64,000 nucleotides of DNA from Colius striatus (lineage: Eukaryota > Chordata > Aves > Coliiformes > Coliidae). Under the pieces are notes generated by a model. The model did not search any database. It saw only the letters and a list, made by a program, of their open reading frames with translations, and was not told where the DNA came from. Location: assembly GCF_028858725.1 (NCBI RefSeq), contig NC_084766.1, forward strand, positions 21,306,501 to 21,370,500, in the 5' to 3' direction. Positions 1-11,800 of this stretch are shown one piece after another. The translations under genes were made by a program, and so were the position numbers. Every line of letters starts with the position of its first letter. Position 1 is the stretch's first letter.

Positions 1-3000
1 ATTAGTTGTTGCCTAGGCACCATTGTCCATGTGCCTTTTACAGTTAGCTGGTTCAGATGTTGTACTGCACCAGTCAGTGATGACAAGGAACCCAAAATGC
101 AAATGTAATGATGCAGATAAGACAGACAAAACTGCTGATTATCTCCTTCTCTGTACTAGGAATGCCCATGCAGGACGCACCCCATGACAATGTACCTTCA
201 ATCAAAAGTTCACCATTTGCCAAAGAGATAGAATTGAGTATCTGCCAAGACAAAACAACAGCTGGGTAACTTGTGTGTAAGTGCCTCTGATGAACTAGAT
301 GAGGAGTTCTTTGCACAATGTTTTAGGATGTTTATAAACTCTTTTAAAAAATGAAGCATTCCAAGTACTGGAGGATAGCCAAAGGGTGAGAGCTACAGAT
401 CAGTTCATCTGATGTTAGTCACAGGGGAAATAATGTTGGCTTAGCTCAGGAGAATTGGAGTGAACCTTGGAAAAGAGGGAGCTTTTCTCTCTCATAGATG
501 AAGGCACGTGATCCAGGCACTGAAAGATAGAGTAACACAAGGTAAAGTTTGACACAATTTCCTATTCCCAGCAAGAATAATAAAGATAATTGAACTACCT
601 TTCGTCAGCACTGGCAGATGGATTCACAATCATCTTGATTCTTTAGGACAAAATTCCCTAAATTTCCACCTTAGTCCAACTTCAATGGAAACAGATGGCT
701 GTCAACAAAGGAGATGAGATAGGACTGTGGTCATTCCTCACAAGCTCTGAGGCTGCATAGTCTTGGAACAGTCATGACTTTTGAGTAGACATGAACTTCC
801 ATCTTCCCTAATGGGTGACGTGGGCAGGTGGCACAGGAGGGCAGAGCAACTCAGGAGCGAGCTGGCCAGGGAGTCCACAAGTCTCTGATTTTGATGATTC
901 ACATGGCAAGTGTGGCAACTCCCCAAATGAGTTGTCAGAGTAACAGGTGGATTTCAGTGGCATCTTGCCTGAGTTCTGCTAAAAGGTCACTGAAAAAGAT
1001 GCTTCTTTGTAAAACATTTCCAGTTGAATGAATCAGGTCTTTCTGTTGAAACTGAAATGTTTTGCCGAAAACCTGTTATGCTGGAAAACTCCCAACCATT
1101 TATCCCTCTCCTACTCCCAAAGAAATGAGTTGCCTCCAGCCTTTGCTCCCTTTTTGATGTGCTCCCCCTTGTGCCCACTCAGCATCCATCTCACAAAGCA
1201 CACACCTGTTAAATGCTCCAGATATTTTGTACTGAGCTCTTCAAACAGTATGAAGAGAAAGAAACACTACTACTCTACAATAGAAAAGAGAGACACAGCA
1301 CAGCTGTGCAATGAGAGCTTATCACCAACTGAAGAGGAAATTCAGCCCATTTTTTCTAAAGGGCACAGGTCACTTCAATGAAACTGAAATGTCAGTTTGC
1401 ATCATGGACCTTAGACACTCTTTGATTGCAAACATGAGGAAAGTATTATAGGGACAGGGAAAAACCAATAATGGGCCACAATCACCTTTAATGTTACCAA
1501 ATCAAACCAGGGCTGATTTTGGCTATGGCTCCATTTTGACTTCTGACTGCAGAGAAACAGGAAGTACACTCAATTATTTGTCATGAAAATACTAGCCAGG
1601 GAATTCAGCCCTTTTTGTGTTTTTCGTTTGTGCATCACTCCCAAATGCCAGCCTCTGAGAGTGTATCTATTACTTGTAAGCATTTACTAATCACTTGTGA
1701 ACAAATGTTAGCATTTAGTTTGTTTCCATCTGCCATTCCTAGTGGTAGTCTGTGCCTGGCCACGTCATTGCACAGAGCTGTGCCATTGACCTTTTCCCCT
1801 TCCTGACAATTCAACCCTTTGGATAGAAGAAATATATTACTGACAGATTTTTAAGTAAGTTGTCAAGAAGATTGTCTTCTGGTTGAAAGGATCAACACCC
1901 TGCTAAGGCAGGATTGTTCTCCCGTTAAGTACAAGAAAATACGTTCAGGGTCATGTACTGCCTGTGTTCCTCCTGTAGTCATTCAGGGGTGTTACTGCTG
2001 TGCTGTACGTATGCTTTTCTGAGCCAGCAGTGTGGCATGTCAGCATGGAGTCCAGCACAGGCTGCAAGCTCATCCAGGAACCAGGGTGGATGTGTAGGCC
2101 CAGGCAACATGTACTTGGCATGAGCAACAGTTTTTGATTGAACTTTACCTTTCCCTCACTCACCAAGAAACACTGTGAAGTAGCTGGCACCATGTGATTT
2201 TTTTTTTTTAAGCAGCTCAGAAGAGATTAAAAAATCAAGGAAAGGGTCCTTGGAAGGATAAAGGAGGGAACATAATAACAGTTGAGGGTGGAAAAGCAAC
2301 CACTGAGGTAAAAGCCTGAAAACACTTCCAAAATAAAGGCACTGAGTGTGCACGGAAGGCTCCCAGGACACCTGGCAAAACAAATTCATGAAGCCTTGTA
2401 AAATAGCAGTGGCGTACCTACAAGTTTTGCAAAATTCTATACATTGTATATCCCACAAGTCTTGTCTGTCAGAGGACAGACTGTCTTAATCCTACTTTCT
2501 GACTGTTCCGTCACCCACTACCTTGGTTTGTCACTTGGGGAACAAACGATTGTAGGGTTTGCACGCATTGCCTCAATCCACCCAGCCCTGCCACACCCAG
2601 CTAGCATCCATTCCTGCTTGCAAATTGAAAGCCAGTTTAGACATGCCTTTCCCAGCTGTGGATTGCCTCGTGGATCTATGAATTACATTGAAATACTTTT
2701 CATTACAAACTCCAGGCACCAGATGTATGCTACCTTTGTTATAAGTAGGAAAATGCGTTTGCCTCTCCTTTAGCATGTGGTCCTTCTATTCTCTTTTAAA
2801 AATAGGAATAAATTTTTTAAACAGTACCTTTATGCCTATTTTCATAATTGTCATTGATCAAAACATTCACCTGAATTAGTTTAGTGTAACAGAACACCTC
2901 AGCTTCAGATAACACAGGACAGTATGGACAGTAAAAATTGATGTCTTTGATGTTGCATTAGCTTTTTGTGAAATCATCCTGGCAGAAGGCTATTTCAGTG

Positions 3001-3950
3001 ATTTTGAAGCTATCAAAAATCAGGCCTTTATAGCTTAATGGAGTAGGGAAAAAATCATTATTAATTCATCTGTATACTTGCCTTCCTACATTTCTGTTTT
3101 CCTTTGCTTTATCTCTCTCTGCAGGCACAAGGGAGCAGATCCTTCCATGTTTCGAGCTGGCACAGCTCCACAAAACAGCTGTGCCAATTACTTCCAGTTG
3201 GGGACTGCCACTGGGTGTATAGCTGCTTGTACTGAAGTTGTTGCAATTACTATCATTATGTTATTTCTTGGCACATAAAGGAAAAAGATGAGTGAGTGTT
3301 CAGGGGGCTTTGTTTAAGTGCAGCAGGCCACTTATTCATGTAAACCACTGAGAGCAACTGGGAAGCACACACAGTGAGGAATGAACTTTTTGGAAAACCA
3401 GCTTTCATATTTAACTTGGTAAGGAGACAAAGCAACTTCTTAATGAAACCTAATAAACTCCAGGTCTGCCAGTTCCTTCAAAAAGGGAAAGCATTTTTCA
3501 ATGTGTTAGATTAACACTGCAGTACCTATTATGCTCTTGCTTTTATGCAGCTTATAGAGACCTTTACCACAGCTCCAAACTGCAGGAGCTACTTGTGTAA
3601 TGCCAATGCTGAGAAATACAATCACGTGGCTTACCTCCATCTGAAAAACAATTTTGAAGATTTGTTTCAAGTGGTCTGCATGGCTATTCACACTCCTTTG
3701 ATCCTGAAACTGGGAAGGGAACTCTTCTCCAGATACAAAATTAAGAGTGGTCTGAAAGCAACTTGTTTTGTCTAGCAGCTAAGGCAGGGAAGGGTTTAAA
3801 TTTTCTGTAGCTTAGCAGACACAGACATGGCACCCCCCTGCACACTCCCACAGGACTCCCATACTTTTGCATACAAAGCCAAGAGGTAGGACAGTACCTC
3901 ACAGGCAAATGCTGTGTTAATCTACTCTAGATGGTGTAATGCAACCAGTT
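1..3950. other. Upstream intergenic DNA, nothing recognised
   Basis: About 4 kb of mixed-composition DNA. Open frames here are short (up to 117 aa), show no recognisable domain and no flanking splice logic, and occur on both strands. No recognisable CR1, tRNA or microsatellite was noticed. Confidence 0.6.
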
Positions 3951-3954
3951 CAAC

Positions 3955-4480
3955 ATAGTGACGCCGTGAACAAAGGCTGAAAGATGGAAAAATCCACTCT
4001 ACCTTTTGCGGTAGTCATGTTTTGTGTTCACATGAATGACCACCGGTATGAAAAAAGAGATAAGAAACTCAAGAAACCTTAGACTTTGCAATTATAACTA
4101 GCAAAAGCCAATTAACCAAAGAGAAGACACAATCCATGTGGATTGTCCCATACTGCATGTGCTTCAAAGGAAAGTTCAACTAACAGACACCAAGAAAATA
4201 ATTACTAGAGAGTCCTGAAGATCCCTGAAGACCACCAGAGACCCTCACAGAAGACCTTATGAGACTCAAAGCAAACATTATAATCAGTTCCAGGAAATGA
4301 CTCTATATATGTGTTCCAGGAAAATCCATGCATATGTATGTAACAGGACAACATATGCCCGACTTGTGGAAACTTGAGGTGTGCACATGACGTGGAATGA
4401 TCCCCTGTGCAATTAGCACTGCAAGAAAGAATACTTGCTTCCTAAAACTTACAACATAGTGTTAGAGGGTCCTTTAAATT
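3955..4480 (+). mobile_element. Probable degenerate solo LTR, avian ERVL-like
   Basis: From pattern memory rather than alignment, this stretch resembles avian ERVL-type LTRs. The 3' part holds GATCCCCTGTGCAATTAGCA followed by a degraded AAGAATACTTGCTT block, similar to the signal and R region of such LTRs. An upstream TCTATATATG element may be the old TATA box. No internal gag or pol region flanks it, so it would be a solo LTR. Both boundaries are approximate and no target-site duplication was established. Confidence 0.4.
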
Positions 4481-5296
4481 AGCAACTTTTATGGTCAAAT
4501 AGCACATATTCTGAAGATGATTTTTTACAATTTCACTTTACTACAGCAAAGCTTCAGCGAGCCCTGGCTACTGCATATAGGCTCCAACAGCATGTTTGGC
4601 TACAGGCTTGCCGAGATCCATCTGAACGAAGGGCCAAGACCTGTCCTTGCACCGGCCCTCAGGCATTGCCAGTGAAAGAAAAACAGGACTAAGCTTTTAC
4701 ATGTCATTTATGTGTTTTCCTCGTTAAAGAATGTGGCTTGAAGCCGTGACGAAGGTACCAGAACCAGTCAGTGTGAAAAGTGCCACCAACAGCACGGTCC
4801 CTCCCAGCGCTGCAACGCCGGCCCATACCCACCCGAGGTCCCCTCACCGCCCCGTTTTATGCTTATTTACTGGTGTGTTCACTGGCCGCCGTGCCTCGGC
4901 CGGGCCTGCCCCGCGGCCCGGCAAGAGGCCGCTCCCCGCCCGCGGGGGACACGACTCAGCAGGGAGACGGGCGCTCCCGACGGCAGCAGTGCGGGGCTGT
5001 AGCCCGTTCACGCCACCGCCGGGGCCCGGCAGTGGCGGCCGTCCCACGGAGCGAAGCCCACGCCGCGGCCCGGCCGCAGCGCAGCGAAGCACTCGCCCCT
5101 GGCCAGCGCGGCTGCGCAGCGCAGCGTGGGGAACACAGACCTGCGTGCGGAGCACAGCCCCGGCTGCCGCACGCCCGGCAGCTCCTGGCCGGCACCGCGG
5201 CTTTTCCAGCACTACGGAGTTTCCGTAGCCGTGTCCTCCGCTGCCCCCGCGCGGCGCCCTGGTTGCCAAGCGCGTTTCTATGAGCCCCCGATAAAC

Positions 5297-5307
5297 AACA
5301 TGGCGGC
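5297..5307 (+). promoter_or_regulatory. YY1-like site AACATGGCGGC
   Basis: The 11 bases fit the AAnATGGCGGC form of the YY1 motif, which in vertebrate CpG-island promoters often sits at or just downstream of the transcription start. Its ATG also opens a 12-codon frame (5300-5338). Functional use is inferred only from motif and position. Confidence 0.45.
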
Positions 5308-5655
5308 GGCCGCCCCTCTTCCTGCCCGCGGTGGCTGAGGGGGCGCGAGAGCAGCCGGGTCTGGCAGCGCTAGCCCGCCTTCGCTTCGCTCCGCCGCGTC
5401 CCGCGCTCCCCCCCTCCTCGCCGGGGCCGCGGCGGGGGCGGCTGGGCTGCGCTCCGCCCCGCCGTGCGGGGGTGTATGAGCGCCCGGAGCAGCCCGGCTG
5501 CTGCAGTGCCGCGGCGGAGCGGAGCAGAGCGGCGGCGCTGGGGGTGCTTGCCGAGTCTCTTCGGAGGGAGGCAGGAGAAAGGAGAGGGCGAGAGGGCTCA
5601 GGTGCCGGGAGGGACTGCCGTGAGGAGAGAGGCGCGGGGCGGCCAGGACGGGGCT

Positions 5656-5892
5656 ATGTCGCTGCAGAGCCCACCGGCGGCCACGGCGGCCGCCGACCTC
5701 CCCCCCGGCCCCGACGCGAAGCTCCCGCCGGGCGCGGAGCTGAACGACGAGGGCAGCGCGGCACCTCCATCAGACGAGGAGGGCGGTGAGGATGAGGAAG
5801 AAGAGGAGGAAGAACCGGAGAAAGGACGACAGAAAGAAATGGAGCGAGAGAAACTGCCTCCCATCCCGTCGTCATCCGGCGCGGCTGCCGGG
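5656..5892 (+). CDS. HECTD2: HECTD2 exon 1 (coding part, residues 1-79)
   Basis: Starts at ATG 5656 (G at -3, T at +4: adequate context) and ends at donor GGG|GTAGGT in phase 0. It encodes an Ala/Pro-rich start, then an acidic run beginning SDEEGGEDEEEEEEE, then the conserved REKLPPI motif. The run makes this exon longer than its human counterpart as I recall it. An in-frame ATG at 5476 lies upstream with no intervening stop, so the N-terminus is the least certain part of the gene model. Confidence 0.85.
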
Positions 5893-8800
5893 GTAGGTGT
5901 CTTGGGGCCGGACGACCCGTCAGCGCCGGCCGCGGCAAGCGGGACCGTCTTTACGGTCCCCACTGCATATGCTGTGTTTGCCGCTTTATTCGGGGAGTGT
6001 GGGATCGTCGTGTTCTTTTTCTTTCATGCTCCTTTCCGTTCAGAGGCTTTCATTCAAGTTTTTTTTTTTTTTTAAATAACAAGTGCATCTGTAGGCAGTG
6101 ACATAATGAAGCTATAAATTCTTCGTCTACTTATAGTTCTGTAACATTTTACAACGGTCTGCTCTTTTGGGTTAGTCATGACTGAGGGTTTGCAGCATTG
6201 TGAGTGTTCGTTAAGGGTTGTCGGGGGTGGAGGGTTTCAGCTACACTTTTCAATACACTTTAGTAGCAAGAGAGCTAGCTGGAAAATACTTCGGTATTTT
6301 TAACTTTTTGTTAAAAGATGTCTTCCGGCTTTTATTTCTGATAAACCAGATGGATAACTGATGAATGAGTTACAGGGTAAAAAAAAAGGTGTCAGAAGGA
6401 TATTTACCAGAATAATTTTATTTCGGAAACATCGGCTGAGATTTTAAATTGTACTGGGATTCTGGCTTTCTTTCTGCTGACCATATGATATTATAACAGT
6501 TTCTTGGCATGAGTTGAGTATCTCACATAGCTTAATGTTAAAGCTTGCTATAAGTTACTTCAGTCCAACAACAGAGCAAAAAATTTACCAGTTTTGTAGT
6601 AAGTGATACAGTTATGATATTTTAATTCAACAGTTCTGATAAGTATCTGACTTACTAGAAATTATCAGTTCACATACTTGGAGTTTAAAAGGTTGAGAGC
6701 CTAATGTTTATGACTGTCGTGAAATAACTGTGATGTTAAACAAAAGTAATTGTCAGCAAACTGCAAACTCCTTTGAGCAATTCTGCCAATTTTGTGTTTT
6801 GCCTACAACGTTCCAGCCTCCTGAAAGACTTTCAGCTTTGGAAATCTGGCTGAATGTGGAAGAATATGTTTGTTCTTGTGATTCAAATACAGATTTGGTG
6901 GGAGAAGTCTGTAATGGACAAGTGCCCAGGAGTTATTTTTACTTTTGAAAATCTTCACTTCAGACTTTGAACTGAAAATGACAGTTGTTCAGAATAAGGA
7001 TACATGTAGTGTTCTAAAATGTGTCAGGCTTAGTTCAGCTGATGAAAAACATGTGCTACTGGGCAGCCACATAGAATTCCCACTGCTTTAAAGGATCAGG
7101 AGAACTTGTTTGTTGCTCGACGTCCTTCATGTACCTCGGAACTGTTGACCACAGGCATAAGTTAAATCAGCTGCAGAGGCGCTTAGACCTGGCTAAGTGT
7201 CGTGGCTTGTGAAATGCTTGTGGGATTTTGAATTTGCTAAGAGCTGTGTATGGGTTTTAATAGTGTGTTAGTCTGTCCTGAAAACTCTTTCTCTGTAATA
7301 GACGTTTCCATAGCCCTGGATTTCCCTAATTGTAGCAGAATGTGGGGAAGCTTTGATACAAATATACCAAATGAGAAATCCCGGTATGCTTTTGCAAAAC
7401 CTTCGTGTTGCTATAAAGAAGGTACTTCTAAGCCCTGGTTGTGACCAACCTACACATCTAATTTCAGGACTTTGTGAAGTATGTTGTAAGATTCACACAA
7501 ATTATTTTGTTGAAAGTTCTTCTGATTGAACATTTTAAAAAATGGAGGTTACTTAAATCCCCTCAAACACTTTTAAAGAGAGACATAAATTCTCAGCTTC
7601 CTCATCAGTAAACTCAGGAAGAGTTTATAATATGTTGTGGTGACAAAAGGGAAAAATTACTGTCTTTTGAAAGAAGATCTTTGCTTATTCATGCATTTTC
7701 CCTGTTAAAATTCCCTCCCTTTAAAAATACATACCTGATACAAATACAGTGGTACTCCAGATTACCTTTATTTTCATATTCTCTCTGCTTGTTATTTCTA
7801 AAGTTAGTCATCATATGATGACTGTGGTGATGTAAATACTAAACCTTGACTATGAAGTCAGTCTCCGATATACTTGTCTCAGAACATCTCCCCAGATTTT
7901 GTGTAACTGACATTTTTTTTCAGTGCACTAAAAGACCACCATAGATTTGTGCAACTGATGTGGAATGACTAGAGCTTCCTAAAAAGCAATATGAAGATGT
8001 GACACATCCTTTAAACAGTTTTTATTTTCTGCAATAGCTGTGCAAAAGGTCAGGATTTTAGTAAGTCAATTGGATGACCATGGCTGCTTTTTTCTCCTAG
8101 GAGCATGTGTGTGAAAGATGTTTCACCTGTAGTTTAAGCTCGTGTCAAGTTGGAATAAAGGGATTGCGTGACTGTTGTTATTGTCATTCAGATTTTGGCT
8201 TTTCCTAGCTAAGGGCTGTGAGGAATTGCAGCATAATTGCTACTTTTTAAAAAAAACCTTCTATTTCTAAGGACAGTTGTGGAGATTAAATTAGTCCATG
8301 AATAAATGAACACGATCCTGCAAGAAGTTCAGGCATGAGTTCTAATGGAGCAAATGACGACTGGAAGTAATGTATAGGGAATGATGATTTGGAGGTCAGT
8401 ATTCAGATTCAGCAAAGAAACTTGTGGGAAGCTAAATAACTTTTTCCCAGTAAGAGGGAACAAGTAGAGGCTAGTGTTAAGCAAAACCAGTCTTGTGTCA
8501 CACCTTTCAAGATCTGAATGGAAGGAAAAATCATACTACTTCTGTACTCATTGGGTATGGCTGTTGCTTTGATTGCCTTTAGTAATCTGAATGACCTCCA
8601 TGTTGTCTTGGACAGGGAAGAAAACCTTTTAATCTTCACTGGCTTTTGCTTGCCACTCCCATGTGGATCTTGAGTGAGTTATGTTAAGACTAAAGGGTAT
8701 GATTTTCAAGAAACTCTTCTAGATAGTCTTTTGCACCTTCCCAAAAAGAACTCTGCATGTGTTTTTTGCCAACTGTTTGACTTATTTTCACCTCCTGGCT

Positions 8801-11800
8801 TCAATAGTGAAAAACAGAGATTCAGAAAGCATAATGCTAGTACTTCTCTAGTCTTATGAAGGGCTTAACGTTCTGGAAAACTTCCACAGAGAAGCCTGCA
8901 GAGTGGTGAGTTATTAATATGCTCTTTAAAAAAGAGATTAAGGATTACTTGCTCTTAAGCATACCCATTCTTTACATGGGGGTTCAGTTTTCTGATGACA
9001 GTATGTGTGTGGAGTCTTAGGCTCTATAGGCTCATTGACCTCATGCAAAATTTTGTAAGTATGATATGGTGCTGTAGGCTTGTCCTACCTAGATCACTAG
9101 CCCATGAGATGTCAGAGATCCTCACTAATGAGCATGTAGTTTCCTAGTATTCTTCCAGGGCTTTCCAGTAAAGCCTTTGTACATATGTTCATTTACTGTT
9201 GTAACTGAACTTGGAGCAGGGTGGTGGAGGTAAATAGCACCTGCAGTTTTTGTTCTTTCTGATCACTGCTGAGGGAAGTGACACTAAGAACGTTTTTAAG
9301 TAATTGTTCAACTATGCTATTTCAGTGGCATGGCTGGAGTAAAACCTAGAAAGCTGAGTCAGTCACAATAGTCTGTTTCATAAAAGCTCCTCTTCTCAGT
9401 TATGTTTTATATCTATTCCCTAATAATCATAATTAGACTTGTCCAAGTTCCAGAGGTTTTCTGCCTAGAGCTTACATTGTGACACAGCACATTAACCTCA
9501 GATCTGGATTTGTTTAAAAGTCCTTTTCCAGTCAATCATGTCTTGACATGTTTGATCAGACTGGGTGTGTTTTTTCAGTCATGTGCCAGGTGATTTTTAA
9601 GCAGCATCTTAATGATATTTCAAAGGTTACAGAATAAGAGAAAAAGTTAATGTGAAAATTGTAGTGGTACATACATGTTATTTTTGAATGTTTGTTGCAT
9701 ACAAGGAATTTTGAGCTAGAAATTGAAACTTGGTATTTGTAAAGCCAGAAGTCCTGTTGATTGTTCAAATTTATAATTTGTCAAGTTCTAAGCCATGGAA
9801 AAATGGCTGTTTGTGCCACAGTTATTTAATATTCCTGGCAGCGTACCGGCTTGCGTACTCTGTGGTACAACAGGTTTATGGGCTGTGTTATTACCCTCTT
9901 GGTGATATTTCAGGATGTTGTGGTGGAAGTGAAGTGCTTTCCTTGCAACTCTGGCTGCATGTCTTAGTCAAAATTTACTGCTCTTAAGGGGAAAGGGCAA
10001 TGTATGGCTTAAAAAAAAAGAGTATTCTAGAATTAGTTATTCTAGAATTTTTATTCTTACAGTTTTTGTTTGCATGAAAACATTTTTTTCCCCTGAACTG
10101 AGAGCATAGGTCCTAGCTATCAAGCAAATAAACTTACAGGTTAATGTGAGCCTGAAAATCATGATGTGCAGAAGACTGTGTATATTTTGGTTGAGTTGAT
10201 CTGCCTTTTCCTGATATCAACCAATGACTTGTAGCTGAGTTGGAAATTAAAATCGCCATAATGGGACTTTTATCATCTTGGGCAAGCTCCCTAACTCACC
10301 TATGCTTTGCAAATTCTCCAGAGTAAATAACCATATCTAATAACACTTGATGTCAAATAGATGGATTTTCACAATGCTTTTGAAGTCTGTAGTGTGATTT
10401 CACTGCACTGTTAAAACTCAACACTTCTTAGCAAAGCAAAGGCTTGCACAGACTCTTTAGTGGCAGCACATACAGATGCTCAAACAGTTGTGTTTTTTTT
10501 TTAACACTGTTAACAAATGTTTGTTGGCCAGCCTTTCTTCAGTGGCAGCTGATGCTGATGATTTTGAATCATTAGGGGGTTTTCCCCAGATAGCTAGTAT
10601 TTCAATTTTATTAGCAGATTATCTCACACAGAATTTTTGGCCCCACATTTCAAGTCTTGGGTAATTTCTCTAAACTACTTCAGTATATTAGGGTTATTTG
10701 GAAAAAGGAACATGAGGTACTTTGATCTGTTTAAACTGAGCTGGATATAACGAGGAATGTAAAAGTAGTTGGAAATGGGGATCTGGAAACTGAGAATATT
10801 GTTAAAAGCATTCTAGTGATACCGTGTCTTTCTCACAATAATCCAAGGATATCTTCATATCCTACAAAGTAATACTTGAGTTTTTGAACGTAATGGAAAG
10901 GAATCTTATGTTATGTCTCCTGATTAAATTTGAAACAAATTTGCAGAATTCTTGTTTGTCTTATTTAGGTGCTACCACTCTGATTTCCAGGTGAAAGGTA
11001 TTTAAGGATTCTGTGTAATACCTCATGAGTAAGATTACTCTTGCAGTAATGTATTAGGCCTTTATAGCATGCTATCATCTTAATTACAGGGATTGGAGAG
11101 AGATGCCAAAAATCAGTTTTCCACTTTCAGCAATTTCATCACAACTATCAACCAAAAGAAAGAAGACATCGGAAATGGTAGTTCGCCCACGCAACTTGTT
11201 ATACCCAACATCAAAAATGGTAAGAGAATAGAAATCCTGTGTTACTTAGTTACCAATTTAAGAAGGTGCTCAGTGTTCTACCAATATTTGTATCGTGGTA
11301 GTGCCAGAAAATTTTGAAATCTACGTTTCATTAAGTTATGCTGTGTTGTACATTGTGCTGGCAGTGACATATCTGATAGTCCATCCTCTGCAGAGGATAT
11401 AGAGACAAGTTGGATAAGAAAAGCAAGTAGACTTAGAGGATGAAATAATTATCTGATATTTTAAGGAAAGTTAGATTCAGTAGTCCATCAGCAGATGCTG
11501 TTTTTCTAGCTGCAGTCAGATGGAAGTTTCTGTCGAAATTGTCCGATGTTTGTGGAGATTTTACTGTCACCCACCTGAAGGATGTCAGGGGTGAGGCAAG
11601 CACGGGGCTTTTAATGGAGACAGTTGCTGAGAGTTGCCATTTTTCAGCGATGACGCAAAATAAAATTCACAGGCTAAGATTGGTAAGTTCTGAGAAGCTT
11701 TAAAGGCAAGAAGGAGAGTAAATGTGGTGTCATGGGGTAACAATAATTGATGAAAATATAGGAGGTGGAGCTGTGTATTTGCTATGGTAGGCTGAAAACA

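Larger units (their letters stand above)
4800..5960 (+). promoter_or_regulatory. HECTD2: CpG island: HECTD2 promoter, 5' UTR and first exon
   Basis: Base composition switches abruptly from AT-rich flanks to very GC- and CpG-rich sequence at about 4800 and back at about 5960. The island brackets the first coding exon. GC-box (Sp1-type) cores are visible at 5435-5441 (GGGGCGG) and 5454-5460 (CCGCCCC). A YY1-like element is at 5297-5307. No TATA box sits at a convincing distance, as expected for a CpG-island promoter, so the transcription start is probably dispersed, somewhere in about 5290-5600. Open frames on both strands here are artefacts of GC richness. A bidirectional promoter is possible, but no upstream gene is visible in the window. 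Confidence 0.8.

Noticed and set aside
1-4700. Possible 3' part of the upstream neighbour (PCGF5 in mammals)
   Set aside because: No RING or RAWUL sequence and no plausible exon-intron pattern seen in this stretch.
4844-5963. Long open frames on both strands in the CpG island (up to 167 aa)
   Set aside because: GC-rich DNA lacks stop codons by composition; the frames overlap in several registers and show no domains. Only the HECTD2 exon 1 frame is supported by homology.
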